Shown one piece after another: positions 26,793 to 35,886 of a stretch of DNA of 64,000 nt. The stretch covers positions 62,001 to 126,000 of the forward strand of contig CAVPTI010000015.1 in assembly GCA_963708775.1 (NCBI GenBank), written 5' to 3'. The stretch's first letter is position 1; the number at the start of each line of letters is the position of its first letter. Below the pieces are notes generated by a model that was given only the letters and a program-made list of their open reading frames with translations, made no database searches and was not told the origin of the DNA. This stretch comes from JAGVSR01 sp963708775 (GTDB lineage Bacteria; Pseudomonadota; Alphaproteobacteria; Rhizobiales; Hyphomicrobiaceae). A program made the position numbers and the translations under genes.

Positions 26793-27254
26793 GTGCGCCC
26801 AGTCAGTAAGCTTTATTTCTGCTCCGCCGTGGCCTTGGCATTTTTGATGATGGTAGCCCCGTCGAATGCCGTGACCGACATCTCGAAGGCCGTCACCGAC
26901 AAGGCCGAAAAGGTTGTCGCAAAGATCGAAGCGTCGTGCTCAGCCGATATCAAATCGTTCTGTAGCCAAGTCACGCCGGGTGACGGCCGTCTCATGCTTT
27001 GCATGATGGCGCATGAAGACAAGCTGAGTGACAAGTGCTTCACGACGCTCGTCGACGTGGGCGATGCCGTGGAACTAACTATCAGCAGCGCCAAGCGTGC
27101 CGTGTCCGTCTGCGAGCCGGAAATCGATACGCTTTGCGCAGACGTCCAGGCAGGTGGAGGCCAGATCGCCCAGTGCCTTATCACGAACAAGTCCAAGCTC
27201 AGTGCCGCATGCAGCGCCGAAGTCGCTGGCATTGAAGCGCGCATCAAGAACTGA
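26793..27254 (+). CDS. Exported cysteine-rich-repeat (GLG1-like) protein
   Basis: Protein of about 153 aa with a signal peptide ending near S-N-A-V. Two cysteine-rich repeats follow, each with C-x3-I-x3-C, a G-x-G turn and a later C pair: C-S-A-D-I-K-S-F-C with G-D-G-R-L-M-L-C, and C-E-P-E-I-D-T-L-C with G-G-G-Q-I-A-Q-C. This is the repeat of the eukaryotic Golgi protein GLG1 and of many small bacterial exported proteins. I prefer the GTG at 26793, which has GGAGAG upstream; an ATG at 26781 is in frame. Function unknown; the TAXI binding protein follows 66 bases on. Confidence 0.78.
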   Translation: MRPVSKLYFCSAVALAFLMMVAPSNAVTDISKAVTDKAEKVVAKIEASCSADIKSFCSQVTPGDGRLMLCMMAHEDKLSDKCFTTLVDVGDAVELTISSAKRAVSVCEPEIDTLCADVQAGGGQIAQCLITNKSKLSAACSAEVAGIEARIKN

Positions 27255-27320
27255 CACGCGGCGCGACAGGGCAACGACCGGGCTGTCTTGTCGCATCCAA
27301 CCATCCCAAGGCGGACACAC

Positions 27321-28571
27321 ATGAGACGTTGGTATGCGACTGCGGCTATCGCTCTGATGGCCCACACAATTTCCGAAGGCTCTGCTCTTGCAGCAGATCC
27401 CATCGCCATCGCAACCGGCAATGCCGATGGACTCTATTACGCTGCGGGCGAAGCCATCTGCAAAGCGATCGCTGCACGCACGCCGTCATCAGCACCCACC
27501 TGCTCCGTTCTGACGAGCCGGGGTTCGATGGCCAACGTCCTCGAATTAGACCCCGACAAAGTTCCCTTTGCGATCGTGCAATCCGACGTCCAGTACAACG
27601 CTGTGACGGGCGGTGGATTGTTCGCAACCGTGGGCGCAGACTCCAATCTTCGCTCGGTTTTTTCCCTGCACGGCGAGGCCTTCACAGTGCTGGTGCGCGC
27701 GGACAGCGGGTTGTCCAGCATTGCCGACCTTAGAACGAAGAAATTCAGCGCCGGGCGCATCGGAACGGGGACGCGGGAGGCTGCGGAAGCCCTGTTCGAT
27801 GTCCTCGGCTGGACGCCTGAGGATCGCAAAAATCTTGCCGATGTCGCGGTTGGCGAGCAATCGGCGGCGCTGTGTGCGGGCCAGGTCGATGCCATCGCTT
27901 ACCTGATTGGGCACCCATCGCCGATCGTGACCGCGGCCACCGAGGCCTGCCCGGTCAAACTCGTCCCTATCCCGAGGGAAGCCGTCGACGGGTTGACCAG
28001 CAAGTTGCTCTATTACCGGCCGGCTACGATTTCGGCCGGCACTTATCAGGGAAACGACGACCCGGTTCCAACCGTCGGTCTGCGCTCTGCCGTCGTCACC
28101 CGGTCGGACGTGCCCGATCGCGTTGTCGGTGACGTCGTTGCTGCCGTATTCGGAAACCTGCAACTCATCCGCGATTCCGCCCCCGCGTTCGCTGGTCTGA
28201 TCCCCGGCGAAATGAGCACGCAGGGGTTGATCGCTCCCTTGCACCCCGCAGCCCTGGAGTATTACCGCGCGCAAGGTTTGCCGACGCCGTCGGTTCAAGT
28301 AGCGCCCGCAACGAGCACCCCCATCGACGAGAAGGCGGCCGGTATCAAGAACGGAATAAAGTTGGATTCGACACTGGCCGTTCCCGTCATCAAGCCCGGT
28401 ACGCAGCAGCCGGTGCAGAAGCCAGCCTACAACTCCGTGCCGGTTGGCCCCGGCGATAAATGGGAACTTCAGTCTGGCACGCGCGACTTGAACGACCCGG
28501 CACTCAGCGGAAGCGGTTCGCTGCCCGAAGCCGATGGAAATTTTCGTCTCCGCATGCCTTCGCCGGAGTAG
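27321..28571 (+). CDS. TAXI-family TRAP transporter solute-binding protein
   Basis: Periplasmic solute-binding protein of 416 aa, TAXI family. Signal peptide ends A-L-A-A-D. The mature part opens with the family phrase I-A-I-A-T-G-N-A-D-G-L-Y-Y-A-A-G and continues with S-R-G-S-M-A-N-V and S-A-G-R-I-G-T-G-T-R-E-A-A-E. It is an orphan: no TRAP membrane subunits lie nearby, so it must either share a distant permease or act otherwise. The last 90 residues after about 330 are Pro/Gly-rich and longer than usual for the family. Start at 27321 has AAGGCGG upstream. Confidence 0.88.
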   Translation: MRRWYATAAIALMAHTISEGSALAADPIAIATGNADGLYYAAGEAICKAIAARTPSSAPTCSVLTSRGSMANVLELDPDKVPFAIVQSDVQYNAVTGGGLFATVGADSNLRSVFSLHGEAFTVLVRADSGLSSIADLRTKKFSAGRIGTGTREAAEALFDVLGWTPEDRKNLADVAVGEQSAALCAGQVDAIAYLIGHPSPIVTAATEACPVKLVPIPREAVDGLTSKLLYYRPATISAGTYQGNDDPVPTVGLRSAVVTRSDVPDRVVGDVVAAVFGNLQLIRDSAPAFAGLIPGEMSTQGLIAPLHPAALEYYRAQGLPTPSVQVAPATSTPIDEKAAGIKNGIKLDSTLAVPVIKPGTQQPVQKPAYNSVPVGPGDKWELQSGTRDLNDPALSGSGSLPEADGNFRLRMPSPE

Positions 28572-28582
28572 CCGGCCACATA

Positions 28583-28699
28583 TCAGCGCGCCTGTAAAAG
28601 GATGTTGAGCCACTCATTGCCTATGCCGCGCAACACAGCAATCCAAAACACCGATGCGACGGCGGCTCCGATGAGAAACCAAGTGAGGCGATGGTTCAT
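28583..28699 (-). CDS. 38-aa single-helix membrane peptide
   Basis: A 38-codon frame whose ATG overlaps the MscS stop codon as ATGA, too short for usual gene calling. The product is M-N-H-R-L-T-W then a hydrophobic helix (F-L-I-G-A-A-V-A-S-V-F-W-I-A-V-L), then a short amphipathic tail with N-E-W-L-N-I-L-L-Q-A-R. The overlap implies translational coupling, and a peptide with one membrane helix placed after a channel gene could be an accessory subunit. No homology claim is made. Confidence 0.55.
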   Translation of the reverse strand: MNHRLTWFLIGAAVASVFWIAVLRGIGNEWLNILLQAR

Positions 28700-30411
28700 G
28701 GCGTAAACGTCTCCGATGGTTCACGGTCAATTGCCCCGCTCGTCGCAAGCGCATCCTTGGATAGATAAACGGTCTGCGATGGAAACGCGAAGTCGGCGCC
28801 TGACTGCCGAACCAGATCAATGATCGCAATCGCAAGTTCCTGCTGAATGATCAAGAACACCGGGAGTTCCGTAGCGTTCACATACGCGTAAACTTCCATT
28901 TTCATTGACCAGTCGCCGAAGCCGATGACGCGAACACGCGGCACGCTGACGTTTCGGACCACCTTCGGATGGCCGTCCAGATAGGCCGTGATAGTATTTG
29001 CAAGATCGCGCAGTTGGGCCGTCGTGGTTTCGTAGCGCAGATCGAGAGTATGCCGGAACAACATCTGATCGCGCAGCGCGTAGTTCGTAATGTGGACCTT
29101 CGCCAATAGAGAATTCGGTACCGAAGTGACGGTCCGATCGAGCGCGCGAATGCGCGTGGATCTCAGTCCAATATTTTCGACATGTCCCTGAATACCGGCA
29201 TAGTCGCAAAAGTCGCCGACACGGATAGGGCGGTCGGCATAAAGGTTCAAGCCGCCGATCAGATTCTCGATGCTGCTTTGCGCGGCGAGCGCCACTGCGA
29301 GACCGCCGACGCCAAGCCCGGCAATGACGCCGACCACCGGTAGCCCAACCTCCTGGGCACCGTATCCCACGATGCCGGCAACCGACAGAATGCCCAAGAC
29401 GCGTCCGAGCAACCGCAGAAGGTTAGCGTCGAGCGATTGATCTGGAATGGTTGGCGATTCAATGATCCATTCGATGATCACAAAGACGAGCATCCACGCC
29501 GCCCACGCAGCCGCAACGTACCACACGATTGCGAGCGCGAAATCGATGACGTTCAAGACCCGGCCGATCGTGATGATTTGAAAAGCGTTGATGCTGGATG
29601 CGGCATACACGGCAAGAAGGATAGCAGCCGGCAGCAGAAGGCGCTGGAGGTAACTCTTTGGCGAATGTGCCGCCGGATTGGGCTTGGTGATGCGAGCCCA
29701 GATTGCGATGAGCACCCCCATCAAGCCAAACAGTACGACCGCTGCCAGGATCTTCCAGATCGGCGTATCAAATACTGGAACCCCGAGTACAGCTGGCAAC
29801 GCTTCGACAAGACGCGACGGGATCATCCAACCATGCAGTTGGAGTTGTTCTATACGCCAGCTCGAAATTAGGGCTGGCACCTTCAACGGAAGGTTTTTTA
29901 CGAGCGAATAGAACTCGCCGGCGCGCGCCACGGTGTCCGTATCGAAAGCAAATTTTCCCGCTTTCGGACCGGTCAACATGCGGCTGATCGTGATTTCTGT
30001 GCCGGGTATCGTCCAACTCGCTGGCTTAGTCACATCGGGAAATTGGTCGTGACCGGGAATGGCGTCCAATTTTGGGAGATCAATCCGGCGCAGCACATCG
30101 ACGAGAAAAACGATGGCGTCTCGTCCTGTATCGCGCCGGGACGCCGACGGGATATCGCTCAAGTCCAAGAGCGAACCGAGTTTTTGCATCAACCGGTATA
30201 TCTTCGCCTGCGAGGCCGCATTCGGCGAGGCCCGCATCGCGATCGCCGTATCTTCAACTTCAGCGGCAAGCATCTGAAATGTCTGCAGCGTGGCGCGCGG
30301 GCTTGACGCATCAACGGCAAGCAACGGATCTCCATCGAGGGCCGCCGCTGGCGCGGCAAGCGCGACAGCAACCAATACAAACAGGATGTGGCGGAGATAA
30401 CGCTGAAGCAA
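28696..30411 (-). CDS. MscS-family mechanosensitive channel with exported N-terminal domain
   Basis: Small-conductance mechanosensitive channel family protein of 571 aa. A signal peptide (cleavage near A-A-A-L-D) and a periplasmic domain of about 170 residues precede five membrane helices. The pore helix region G-L-G-V-G-G-L-A-V-A-L-A-A-Q-S leads into the beta domain with L-Y-A-D-R-P-I-R-V-G-D-F. The C-terminal alpha/beta vestibule ends in Q-S-G-A-D-F-A-F-P-S-Q-T-V-Y-L. Such channels open under membrane tension and release solutes. It lies 48 bases after the patatin lipoprotein gene on the same strand and overlaps the 38-aa peptide gene downstream, so it belongs to that operon. Confidence 0.9.
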   Translation of the reverse strand: MLQRYLRHILFVLVAVALAAPAAALDGDPLLAVDASSPRATLQTFQMLAAEVEDTAIAMRASPNAASQAKIYRLMQKLGSLLDLSDIPSASRRDTGRDAIVFLVDVLRRIDLPKLDAIPGHDQFPDVTKPASWTIPGTEITISRMLTGPKAGKFAFDTDTVARAGEFYSLVKNLPLKVPALISSWRIEQLQLHGWMIPSRLVEALPAVLGVPVFDTPIWKILAAVVLFGLMGVLIAIWARITKPNPAAHSPKSYLQRLLLPAAILLAVYAASSINAFQIITIGRVLNVIDFALAIVWYVAAAWAAWMLVFVIIEWIIESPTIPDQSLDANLLRLLGRVLGILSVAGIVGYGAQEVGLPVVGVIAGLGVGGLAVALAAQSSIENLIGGLNLYADRPIRVGDFCDYAGIQGHVENIGLRSTRIRALDRTVTSVPNSLLAKVHITNYALRDQMLFRHTLDLRYETTTAQLRDLANTITAYLDGHPKVVRNVSVPRVRVIGFGDWSMKMEVYAYVNATELPVFLIIQQELAIAIIDLVRQSGADFAFPSQTVYLSKDALATSGAIDREPSETFTP

Positions 30412-30459
30412 CGCAGTTTTGTCCTTACACTGGTCACGCCCATGCCCCGGGCGGCCTTA

Positions 30460-31737
30460 CTAGTCCTGCTTTGGATCGAGCCCAGGCGGATACTTGTGCC
30501 ACGCGTATCCGGCTCGTCCCAGTTCGTAGCCGCGTTGGTAAAGCGCATTCATGTAGGCTTTGTCGAACCCGCTGGTCGAAACCACATCGAATTCTTGCGG
30601 GATATAGGCGAGGTTGTAATCGACGCCATCACGCTTCGCCGTAGAATAGATCTGGTAAAGATCGCCGATGCCCTGTGTCTTGATGAGCGTTGAAATCGAG
30701 CGCGACGCGATCGGGAGCAGCTGATCCTTGGTGATGGCGAACTCGGGATCAATCTTGGTGTTTCGCACGATGAAGAGTCGCCGCTTCATTTTCCATCCAA
30801 TCGCCTTGTCGACGTCCTTTGGCGAAAATCCAGGCGGATAAAGAAACACCTGCCGCGTCACGCCGCCATCGACATGCATCTCCTGGAATTGCTTTCCGTC
30901 GGCCGTCACGCTGATATCGACCGGCGGAAATGCGCCGGGTATGGCAGCGGAGGCAAGAATAATCTTGCGGATCAACGACAGCGCCCCAGGATTGCCGCTG
31001 GCCGCGATAGCGCCAATATCCCAGATGACGGATCGCTGTGCATCGAGATTGGTGGTGCCGATCATCAAGATACGGCCCTTGTGATGTTCGGCGGCGATCT
31101 CCGTCATCATCTCGGCCGTCATATACTTTGCGACCAGTCCCTGCAGGGGTTTCGTATCTGCAAGACTATCGGCCGCGCCGATTACGGCAGCGAACACCTG
31201 TGGCGTCGCGACGTCCTGAGTGCTGAGGGTCGTGTAGGATTCTTTCAATTGCGGATCATATTTCGAGCCAAGAAACGCAAGTGGCGCCATCATCGCGCCG
31301 GTGCTGATCCCAGTTACGAAATCGAATTGTGGCCGGTCGCCATGTTCCGTCCAGCCGACGAGCAGGCCTGCTCCGAAAGCACCATCACTTCCCCCACCTG
31401 ACAGGGTGAGGATGTTGCCTGTCCGCGAGATTTTCGCAGCATTTGGGCCGTAGGCCTTTCGGACCGCTTCAATTCGCTTCTGCGTGAGATCTTTGTAGGC
31501 CCCGGGCTTGCTGTCGCCCCAAAATCTCACGTGCTGCATCTCGGAGACGGCGGCCTGTTCTACTAGACCTGCCGGAACGGCGGCGCGGGGAACAAAGTCG
31601 GCCGCACATCCTGCCGCCAGCGCGGCAAGTCCGGCGGCGGCCAGCGCACGCTGGACCCTTTGGCGAAGACCGGCGGCATGGGCTGTCCTCGACGAAAGCG
31701 AGCGCGCAACGCTGCTAGGAATCTGTGCTCTGGTCAT
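30460..31737 (-). CDS. Patatin-like phospholipase lipoprotein
   Basis: Patatin-fold acyl hydrolase of 425 aa with a lipoprotein signal ending L-A-A-G-C (Cys44), so it is anchored on the periplasmic side. The oxyanion loop is L-S-G-G-G-S-D-G-A-F (112-121), the nucleophile is Ser146 in G-I-S-T-G, and the partner Asp is in H-V-D-G-G-V. These enzymes hydrolyse acyl groups of phospholipids or neutral lipids. The next gene is an MscS channel 48 bases away, and a 415-aa exported protein gene ends 19 bases upstream. A link between lipid damage and membrane tension sensing is suggested by this order but is not proven. Confidence 0.88.
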   Translation of the reverse strand: MTRAQIPSSVARSLSSRTAHAAGLRQRVQRALAAAGLAALAAGCAADFVPRAAVPAGLVEQAAVSEMQHVRFWGDSKPGAYKDLTQKRIEAVRKAYGPNAAKISRTGNILTLSGGGSDGAFGAGLLVGWTEHGDRPQFDFVTGISTGAMMAPLAFLGSKYDPQLKESYTTLSTQDVATPQVFAAVIGAADSLADTKPLQGLVAKYMTAEMMTEIAAEHHKGRILMIGTTNLDAQRSVIWDIGAIAASGNPGALSLIRKIILASAAIPGAFPPVDISVTADGKQFQEMHVDGGVTRQVFLYPPGFSPKDVDKAIGWKMKRRLFIVRNTKIDPEFAITKDQLLPIASRSISTLIKTQGIGDLYQIYSTAKRDGVDYNLAYIPQEFDVVSTSGFDKAYMNALYQRGYELGRAGYAWHKYPPGLDPKQD

Positions 31738-31756
31738 GCGGATCGATGATCCGGGT

Positions 31757-33004
31757 TCAATTGGATTTTGCTTCCCAAACAGTCCACCCCATCCCCTTCA
31801 AAGCGAGACGTGCACCAGGCGTAGCAGCCCCGCTAATGCGAAGTTCGACATTCTTGTCTTTGCCAGCCGCCCTCAGCCCCGACGAGACCGCGGCCAGAGC
31901 TTGCAGCGGCGTTGGCGACCATGCAAGCAGATCAATCGGAGCAATGATCACCGCGTGCCCGTTGGCCAGAATATTGACCGGAAACCCGTTTGCCGAAACA
32001 AACTGTGTAATCGCCCCGCCGTTGGCCTTTTGATAATCGGCAATCATTTCAGCCCGTCGCACCAGGAAGAAGGCTAGATCGCGTGCGTTCACGTCTGCCG
32101 CTCGCTCGACGAAAACAGACCGGTTGCCGACGTTTCCGAGCTGCCGGAGCGCCTCGACCAGGCGGGTTTGATCGGTGATTGTATAAAAGTCGCTGGCGAG
32201 GAAAGCGTGCGCGGTGCGGTCGTCGACGCCCATGGCGCGCAACCGTTGCGTATTTATTTCGATCAGTTGGGCGGGTGTCTTGTCACGCACGAGGTCGCGA
32301 ACGCCATCGGCCGTGCTCGAATAGGAGAGCGCCATACCCACGCCGCCACCGATGAGCGAGAATGCCGCTTTTGGTCCAAGGCCGCCGAGCGCCATCGTCG
32401 TCGCAATATCGTTGAGCTTGTCCGCAAGCGGCTTGAAGTCCGTGTAGGGGTCGACATCGAGTTTCGATGCAAGCTGGCGCTTTGCAGTGCTGACGCCGAT
32501 CGCACTGGCGGCAAGACTATCGGGATCGCCGCCGGGATTTGCAGCGCCGGCACCGATTTTGCTGAATGCATCCGTGACACCCGAGACTGTCTGATCAACC
32601 GTGCCGAAGGGATTGCGTAGCAGGTCGATCCCGAATTTGACCGGGCTCGCCGCCGATTTCACGAGGGATTGTGTGAACAGATCGGTCTTGCTCAGCTTAT
32701 CGAGCTCGGCGATCGCATTCAGCTCATTGACCCGGCGATTGAGCAGCTGCCGCCCGCTGACTGTGAAAGTTCCTACCGTACTTTGGACGGTGAATATTTC
32801 GAGAAAGCCGTCGCTGCGGACAAGGGGCGCCACTTGGTAATTTCCGCCTTTGGCTATTGCGCCCAAGACGGCGCTTGCATTCGCCGTCGGCGGTGTCTCG
32901 ATGGCATCAATAGCATTGGCGCCGCTTGAGGCGGCGACGCTTAGGAACGCGCCAAGCGCAAACCTTACAAGTCGGCAGATCGGACTCGTGCGCAGACGTC
33001 TCAT
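31757..33004 (-). CDS. Exported 415-aa protein, unknown
   Basis: Signal peptide at residues 1-31 (cleavage near S-G-A-N-A). The mature protein has no membrane span except a weak Gly-rich hydrophobic patch near residue 225 (S-L-I-G-G-G-V-G-M-A-L). A helical, Ala/Leu-rich middle contains repeated D-P-x-T-D-F and R-L-R-A-M-G-V-D-D-R-T stretches. The C-terminus has a strand-rich part with I-L-A-N-G-H-A-V-I-I-A. I do not recognise a family. It starts with a good AGGG site and ends 19 bases before the patatin lipoprotein gene, so it is probably part of that operon. Confidence 0.68.
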   Translation of the reverse strand: MRRLRTSPICRLVRFALGAFLSVAASSGANAIDAIETPPTANASAVLGAIAKGGNYQVAPLVRSDGFLEIFTVQSTVGTFTVSGRQLLNRRVNELNAIAELDKLSKTDLFTQSLVKSAASPVKFGIDLLRNPFGTVDQTVSGVTDAFSKIGAGAANPGGDPDSLAASAIGVSTAKRQLASKLDVDPYTDFKPLADKLNDIATTMALGGLGPKAAFSLIGGGVGMALSYSSTADGVRDLVRDKTPAQLIEINTQRLRAMGVDDRTAHAFLASDFYTITDQTRLVEALRQLGNVGNRSVFVERAADVNARDLAFFLVRRAEMIADYQKANGGAITQFVSANGFPVNILANGHAVIIAPIDLLAWSPTPLQALAAVSSGLRAAGKDKNVELRISGAATPGARLALKGMGWTVWEAKSN

Positions 33005-33150
33005 TCTAATACCCTCATCTCCTCCGGCAACTTATCCGGCAGGCGCATCCGTATCTGAATAAATCCGTAACCCCGATGCAACTTGGCAATTCAACCGCCA
33101 CGGAAATTCGCCGCTATCCAGATTCGGACAGCGCGCGCATTTTTCATGTC

Positions 33151-33957
33151 TCATCGCTTGAGGCCGATAGCCAGTAGCAGGAGATCGGCTTCACCCGTGC
33201 GTCTCTCAATCTCCTTGATGAGGAAATACGGCATCAGCGCAATCGTGATGATCGCGGCCATGATGAGCGAGTGCCTGGCCTGCGCCGCATCGACCATCAA
33301 CAAATCTGCATTCAACGCCGCGCCGTGCCATAGCTCAGTCACGACGTGCTCGGTGGCATGGAAAAGCAGGACTGCGATGGCGAAAAAGACAGATTTGATG
33401 AGAATGGCAAAGGCAGGGGCACGCTGCGCGGTCCGGTCGCCAACGCGCAAGGCCTCCGCAATGAGAACGACTTTTCCAATGATGAGTGCATTGACAATGG
33501 CGAAGCCATGAACCTGCAACCCCACATGGTAACTTTCCGCGAGCAAGGTCTCGTGCAGTCGCAGCAGGCTGAGGATTGTCCAGACATAGACTGTAATCAC
33601 CGCGTAGGACCGCAGTTCATGCCGCGCACGTTCCTTCAAATTTTTCTTTGGAGTCCGGGGATCGGAGCGTTCTTTGGCGGCGTTCGTGCCTGGAGCCTGC
33701 GCGACCGGAGCAGGCGAAGCACCATGCGCAGGATCAGCGAAGAGCCCTGGCAATTCGTTAGCAGGGCGCCAAGTCTCCCAGGTGGGATGCCAGATGAAAT
33801 CATCGTGGCGCAGTTGTTGCTGGGCGGCCAACAGCTTCAGATCGGCCAGACAAAGGGGCTGAGAACGGACCTCGGGCCGTAGTGCGTACCATACAGCCGG
33901 ATCAAGTGGAGGCAGCGACGCGGCATGATCGTAACGGTTATCAGCACCTGCATTCAT
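33151..33957 (-). CDS. GYF_2 domain protein with four membrane helices
   Basis: Protein of 268 aa. Residues 20-72 form a GYF_2 (DUF4339) domain with W-Y-A-L-R and L-A-A-Q-Q-Q-L-R-H-D-D-F-I-W-H-P-x-W-E-T-W, a small fold thought to bind proline-rich peptides. A Pro/Ala linker follows, then four membrane helices from about 118 to 262, with R-H-E-L-R-S-Y-A-V-I-T at their start. It lies 146 bases upstream of the 415-aa exported protein gene on the same strand and could head the run that ends with the MscS channel. Confidence 0.75.
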   Translation of the reverse strand: MNAGADNRYDHAASLPPLDPAVWYALRPEVRSQPLCLADLKLLAAQQQLRHDDFIWHPTWETWRPANELPGLFADPAHGASPAPVAQAPGTNAAKERSDPRTPKKNLKERARHELRSYAVITVYVWTILSLLRLHETLLAESYHVGLQVHGFAIVNALIIGKVVLIAEALRVGDRTAQRAPAFAILIKSVFFAIAVLLFHATEHVVTELWHGAALNADLLMVDAAQARHSLIMAAIITIALMPYFLIKEIERRTGEADLLLLAIGLKR

Positions 33958-34370
33958 GATGGCTCGCTCGTGATAACTTTAAGGGATGGCAGCGCCTCTC
34001 GACAGCAAGTGCGCGATGGCAACCAAGCATTAGTAGGCAGCGAAAATGTCAAGTCGAAGCCAGCCGGCTGACGATAGGTGCCGGCGCATCCAGATCCGTG
34101 CGTGAAGCAGGGCCCGCGCTGCAAACTGCGAAAGCGAGAATTGCCGCCGCTGGAAATCGAATAAAGTCCAAGATCGTCATACGTCCCTCGGGGTAGGCGT
34201 CCCGCCATGGCTGGATCTCAGAATGCATTTGACGTTGTGCTCTGATATGGAATTTTAGACACAGTCCACCGTTCAGGGTCACCTGTCACCTGTCGAACAC
34301 GCAAATTCCGTCTAATGATCTTCAGTGCTAAAGCTTTTATTATCTGCCAGCGCCCTGTACTGAGTTTTTC
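33958..34370. other. Gap between the GYF/TM gene and the AraC gene
   Basis: About 410 bases between divergent genes. It contains a possible 43-aa minus-strand frame (listed separately). The AT-rich bases 34300-34345 just before the AraC gene probably carry its promoter. Nothing else recognised. Confidence 0.4.
34049..34180 (-). CDS. Possible 43-aa exported peptide
   Basis: Short frame starting at an ATG with GAGGG six bases upstream. The product has a signal-like stretch (F-P-A-A-A-I-L-A-F-A-V-C-S-A-G) followed by only some 20 residues. It sits in an otherwise empty gap. Could be a real small exported peptide or chance; there is no homology or operon support. Confidence 0.25.
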   Translation of the reverse strand: MTILDFIRFPAAAILAFAVCSAGPASRTDLDAPAPIVSRLAST

Positions 34371-35342
34371 ATGACGCCGGTATCGTTTGACCAATATTGC
34401 CGGGCGGTGAAGCAAGCACGGGTGAGCTTTGTGCTGACAAAGCGCGAGGAAGCACCCTGGTGGCTTCATGTTGTCTCCGGACCATCAACTGTGCTGCAGT
34501 TCGGCAGTGACGGGGGTGCCAGCGTTGTCCACGGAACGGTGCTCGACGACGATTACATTCTGATCGGCCGTCATCGGCCGTCCGCCGCGTTGATCACGAT
34601 CAATGGTGAGATCGTTACGTCGAACAACTTCGTGCTGCTGCCGCCAGGCGGCCAGTTCGTCTTTTCCGTCGACCGTTCGCGCACATGGTTCGCCATCTCG
34701 ATGCCGCGCGCGATTGTCGAAGCACTCTGCTTCAATAACAACAATCTGCGAAATCGGCTGACCGAACGCAGAGCGAGTCTCCTCCCGCTGACGCCAGACC
34801 AGAATAGGGAGTTGATCGCCCGGGCCGAACGCATGCATGCGCTTGCTTCCGAAGGCCCGTGCGACGCCTTGATCGAAGCCGCCGAGGCAGATCTGCTGTC
34901 GACGGTGCGTCACGTGCTATCGAATGAGACGAGCGAGCAGCGCGCAAAGTTGGACAATGCGGCCTTGAAGGCCAACGATACCGTGATGCGAGCTCTGTCG
35001 TCGTTGGGCAATGGCGAACTCGGCGACGGTTGGTACGTCGAAGAGATGGCGGAGGCTGCGCACGTCCACCCCCGTACCCTGTTGCGCGCGTTTCGTCGGG
35101 TGATTGGAATGGGGCCGGTTCGCTATCTGAGGCTTCGGCAATTGAATTTTATCAGGCAACAACTCTATTGTGCAACCGATGACCGCCTCACCGTCACGCA
35201 GATCATGCAAGCCGCTGGCGCATCCGATATGGGCCGGGCGTCCGGCTCCTATAAAATACTATTCGGAGAATTGCCCTCCGAGACCCTGCGCGCTGCATTG
35301 GCCGCTCACAAAGGTCAAAAGCTGCGCGCAGAACTCGGATGA
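34371..35342 (+). CDS. AraC-family transcriptional regulator
   Basis: DNA-binding regulator of 323 aa. The N-terminal part (about 1-170) is a ligand/dimer domain with L-P-P-G-G-Q-F-V-F. The C-terminal double helix-turn-helix starts at about residue 225, with V-E-E-M-A-E-A-A-H-V-H-P-R-T-L-L-R-A-F-R-R-V-I-G as the first helix-turn-helix and R-L-R-Q-L-N-F-I-R after it. The EutR-like R-Y-L-R-L-R-Q-L phrase is typical. No clear target operon is adjacent: the gene is divergent from the GYF/TM gene and convergent with a DUF2147 gene. Ligand unknown. Confidence 0.87.
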   Translation: MTPVSFDQYCRAVKQARVSFVLTKREEAPWWLHVVSGPSTVLQFGSDGGASVVHGTVLDDDYILIGRHRPSAALITINGEIVTSNNFVLLPPGGQFVFSVDRSRTWFAISMPRAIVEALCFNNNNLRNRLTERRASLLPLTPDQNRELIARAERMHALASEGPCDALIEAAEADLLSTVRHVLSNETSEQRAKLDNAALKANDTVMRALSSLGNGELGDGWYVEEMAEAAHVHPRTLLRAFRRVIGMGPVRYLRLRQLNFIRQQLYCATDDRLTVTQIMQAAGASDMGRASGSYKILFGELPSETLRAALAAHKGQKLRAELG

Positions 35343-35502
35343 CCGGCCACATCCGGATCGTTGCCTCATCGCAACCTGCAGATCAACGCGTCAATCAGAT
35401 CGATGAACCACAATTGAAAAGTGCGCATGGCACTTGGCAACTTCTAGCGCGCTGGCCAATCCGTTGCCAATTTCGCTCTTAGATACTCTGGGCCAGCTTG
35501 AT

Positions 35503-35886
35503 TTAATCCGCACGGGTCCAATGCTCGTCACTGCACAGGAATGCAATCACGCAGCCATGCAGCTTCAGCTTATTGGCGCTCTCCATGGAAATGGTGCCAC
35601 TGAAGGATTTGCCGGCTTGGGGATCATAGAGATCACCCTGCCACTGGTTGTCGCCGGTCTGTTGTGCCCCGTTGATGATAATGACGCCCACCGTCGAGGC
35701 ATTCGCAGAGTCCTTTACGGTCACGATCTTGGCACACAGGTTGCCACCGCAGTCGTAGAAATTGATCTGATCGCCAGTCGAGGGTCGCGTCCAAGTGCCA
35801 AATGGGCTGGCAGCGGCGAAGGCCGGCGCGATCGCAGCAGCGCACAGACCGAGACTGAGGATCGATGCGTGCAACTTCGATTTCAT
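35503..35886 (-). CDS. DUF2147 exported protein
   Basis: Small periplasmic protein of 127 aa with a signal peptide ending A-P-A-F-A-A. The DUF2147 marks are F-G-T-W-T-R-P-S-T-G, L-C-A-K-I-V, W-Q-G-D-L-Y-D-P-Q-A-G-K-S-F-S-G and the late L-K-L-H-G-C. Normal members have G-x-W near the start and two Cys residues, as here, forming a small beta barrel-like fold of unknown ligand. Start set at 35886, since the upstream ATG (35922) adds 12 hydrophilic residues before the signal peptide. Confidence 0.82.
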   Translation of the reverse strand: MKSKLHASILSLGLCAAAIAPAFAAASPFGTWTRPSTGDQINFYDCGGNLCAKIVTVKDSANASTVGVIIINGAQQTGDNQWQGDLYDPQAGKSFSGTISMESANKLKLHGCVIAFLCSDEHWTRAD

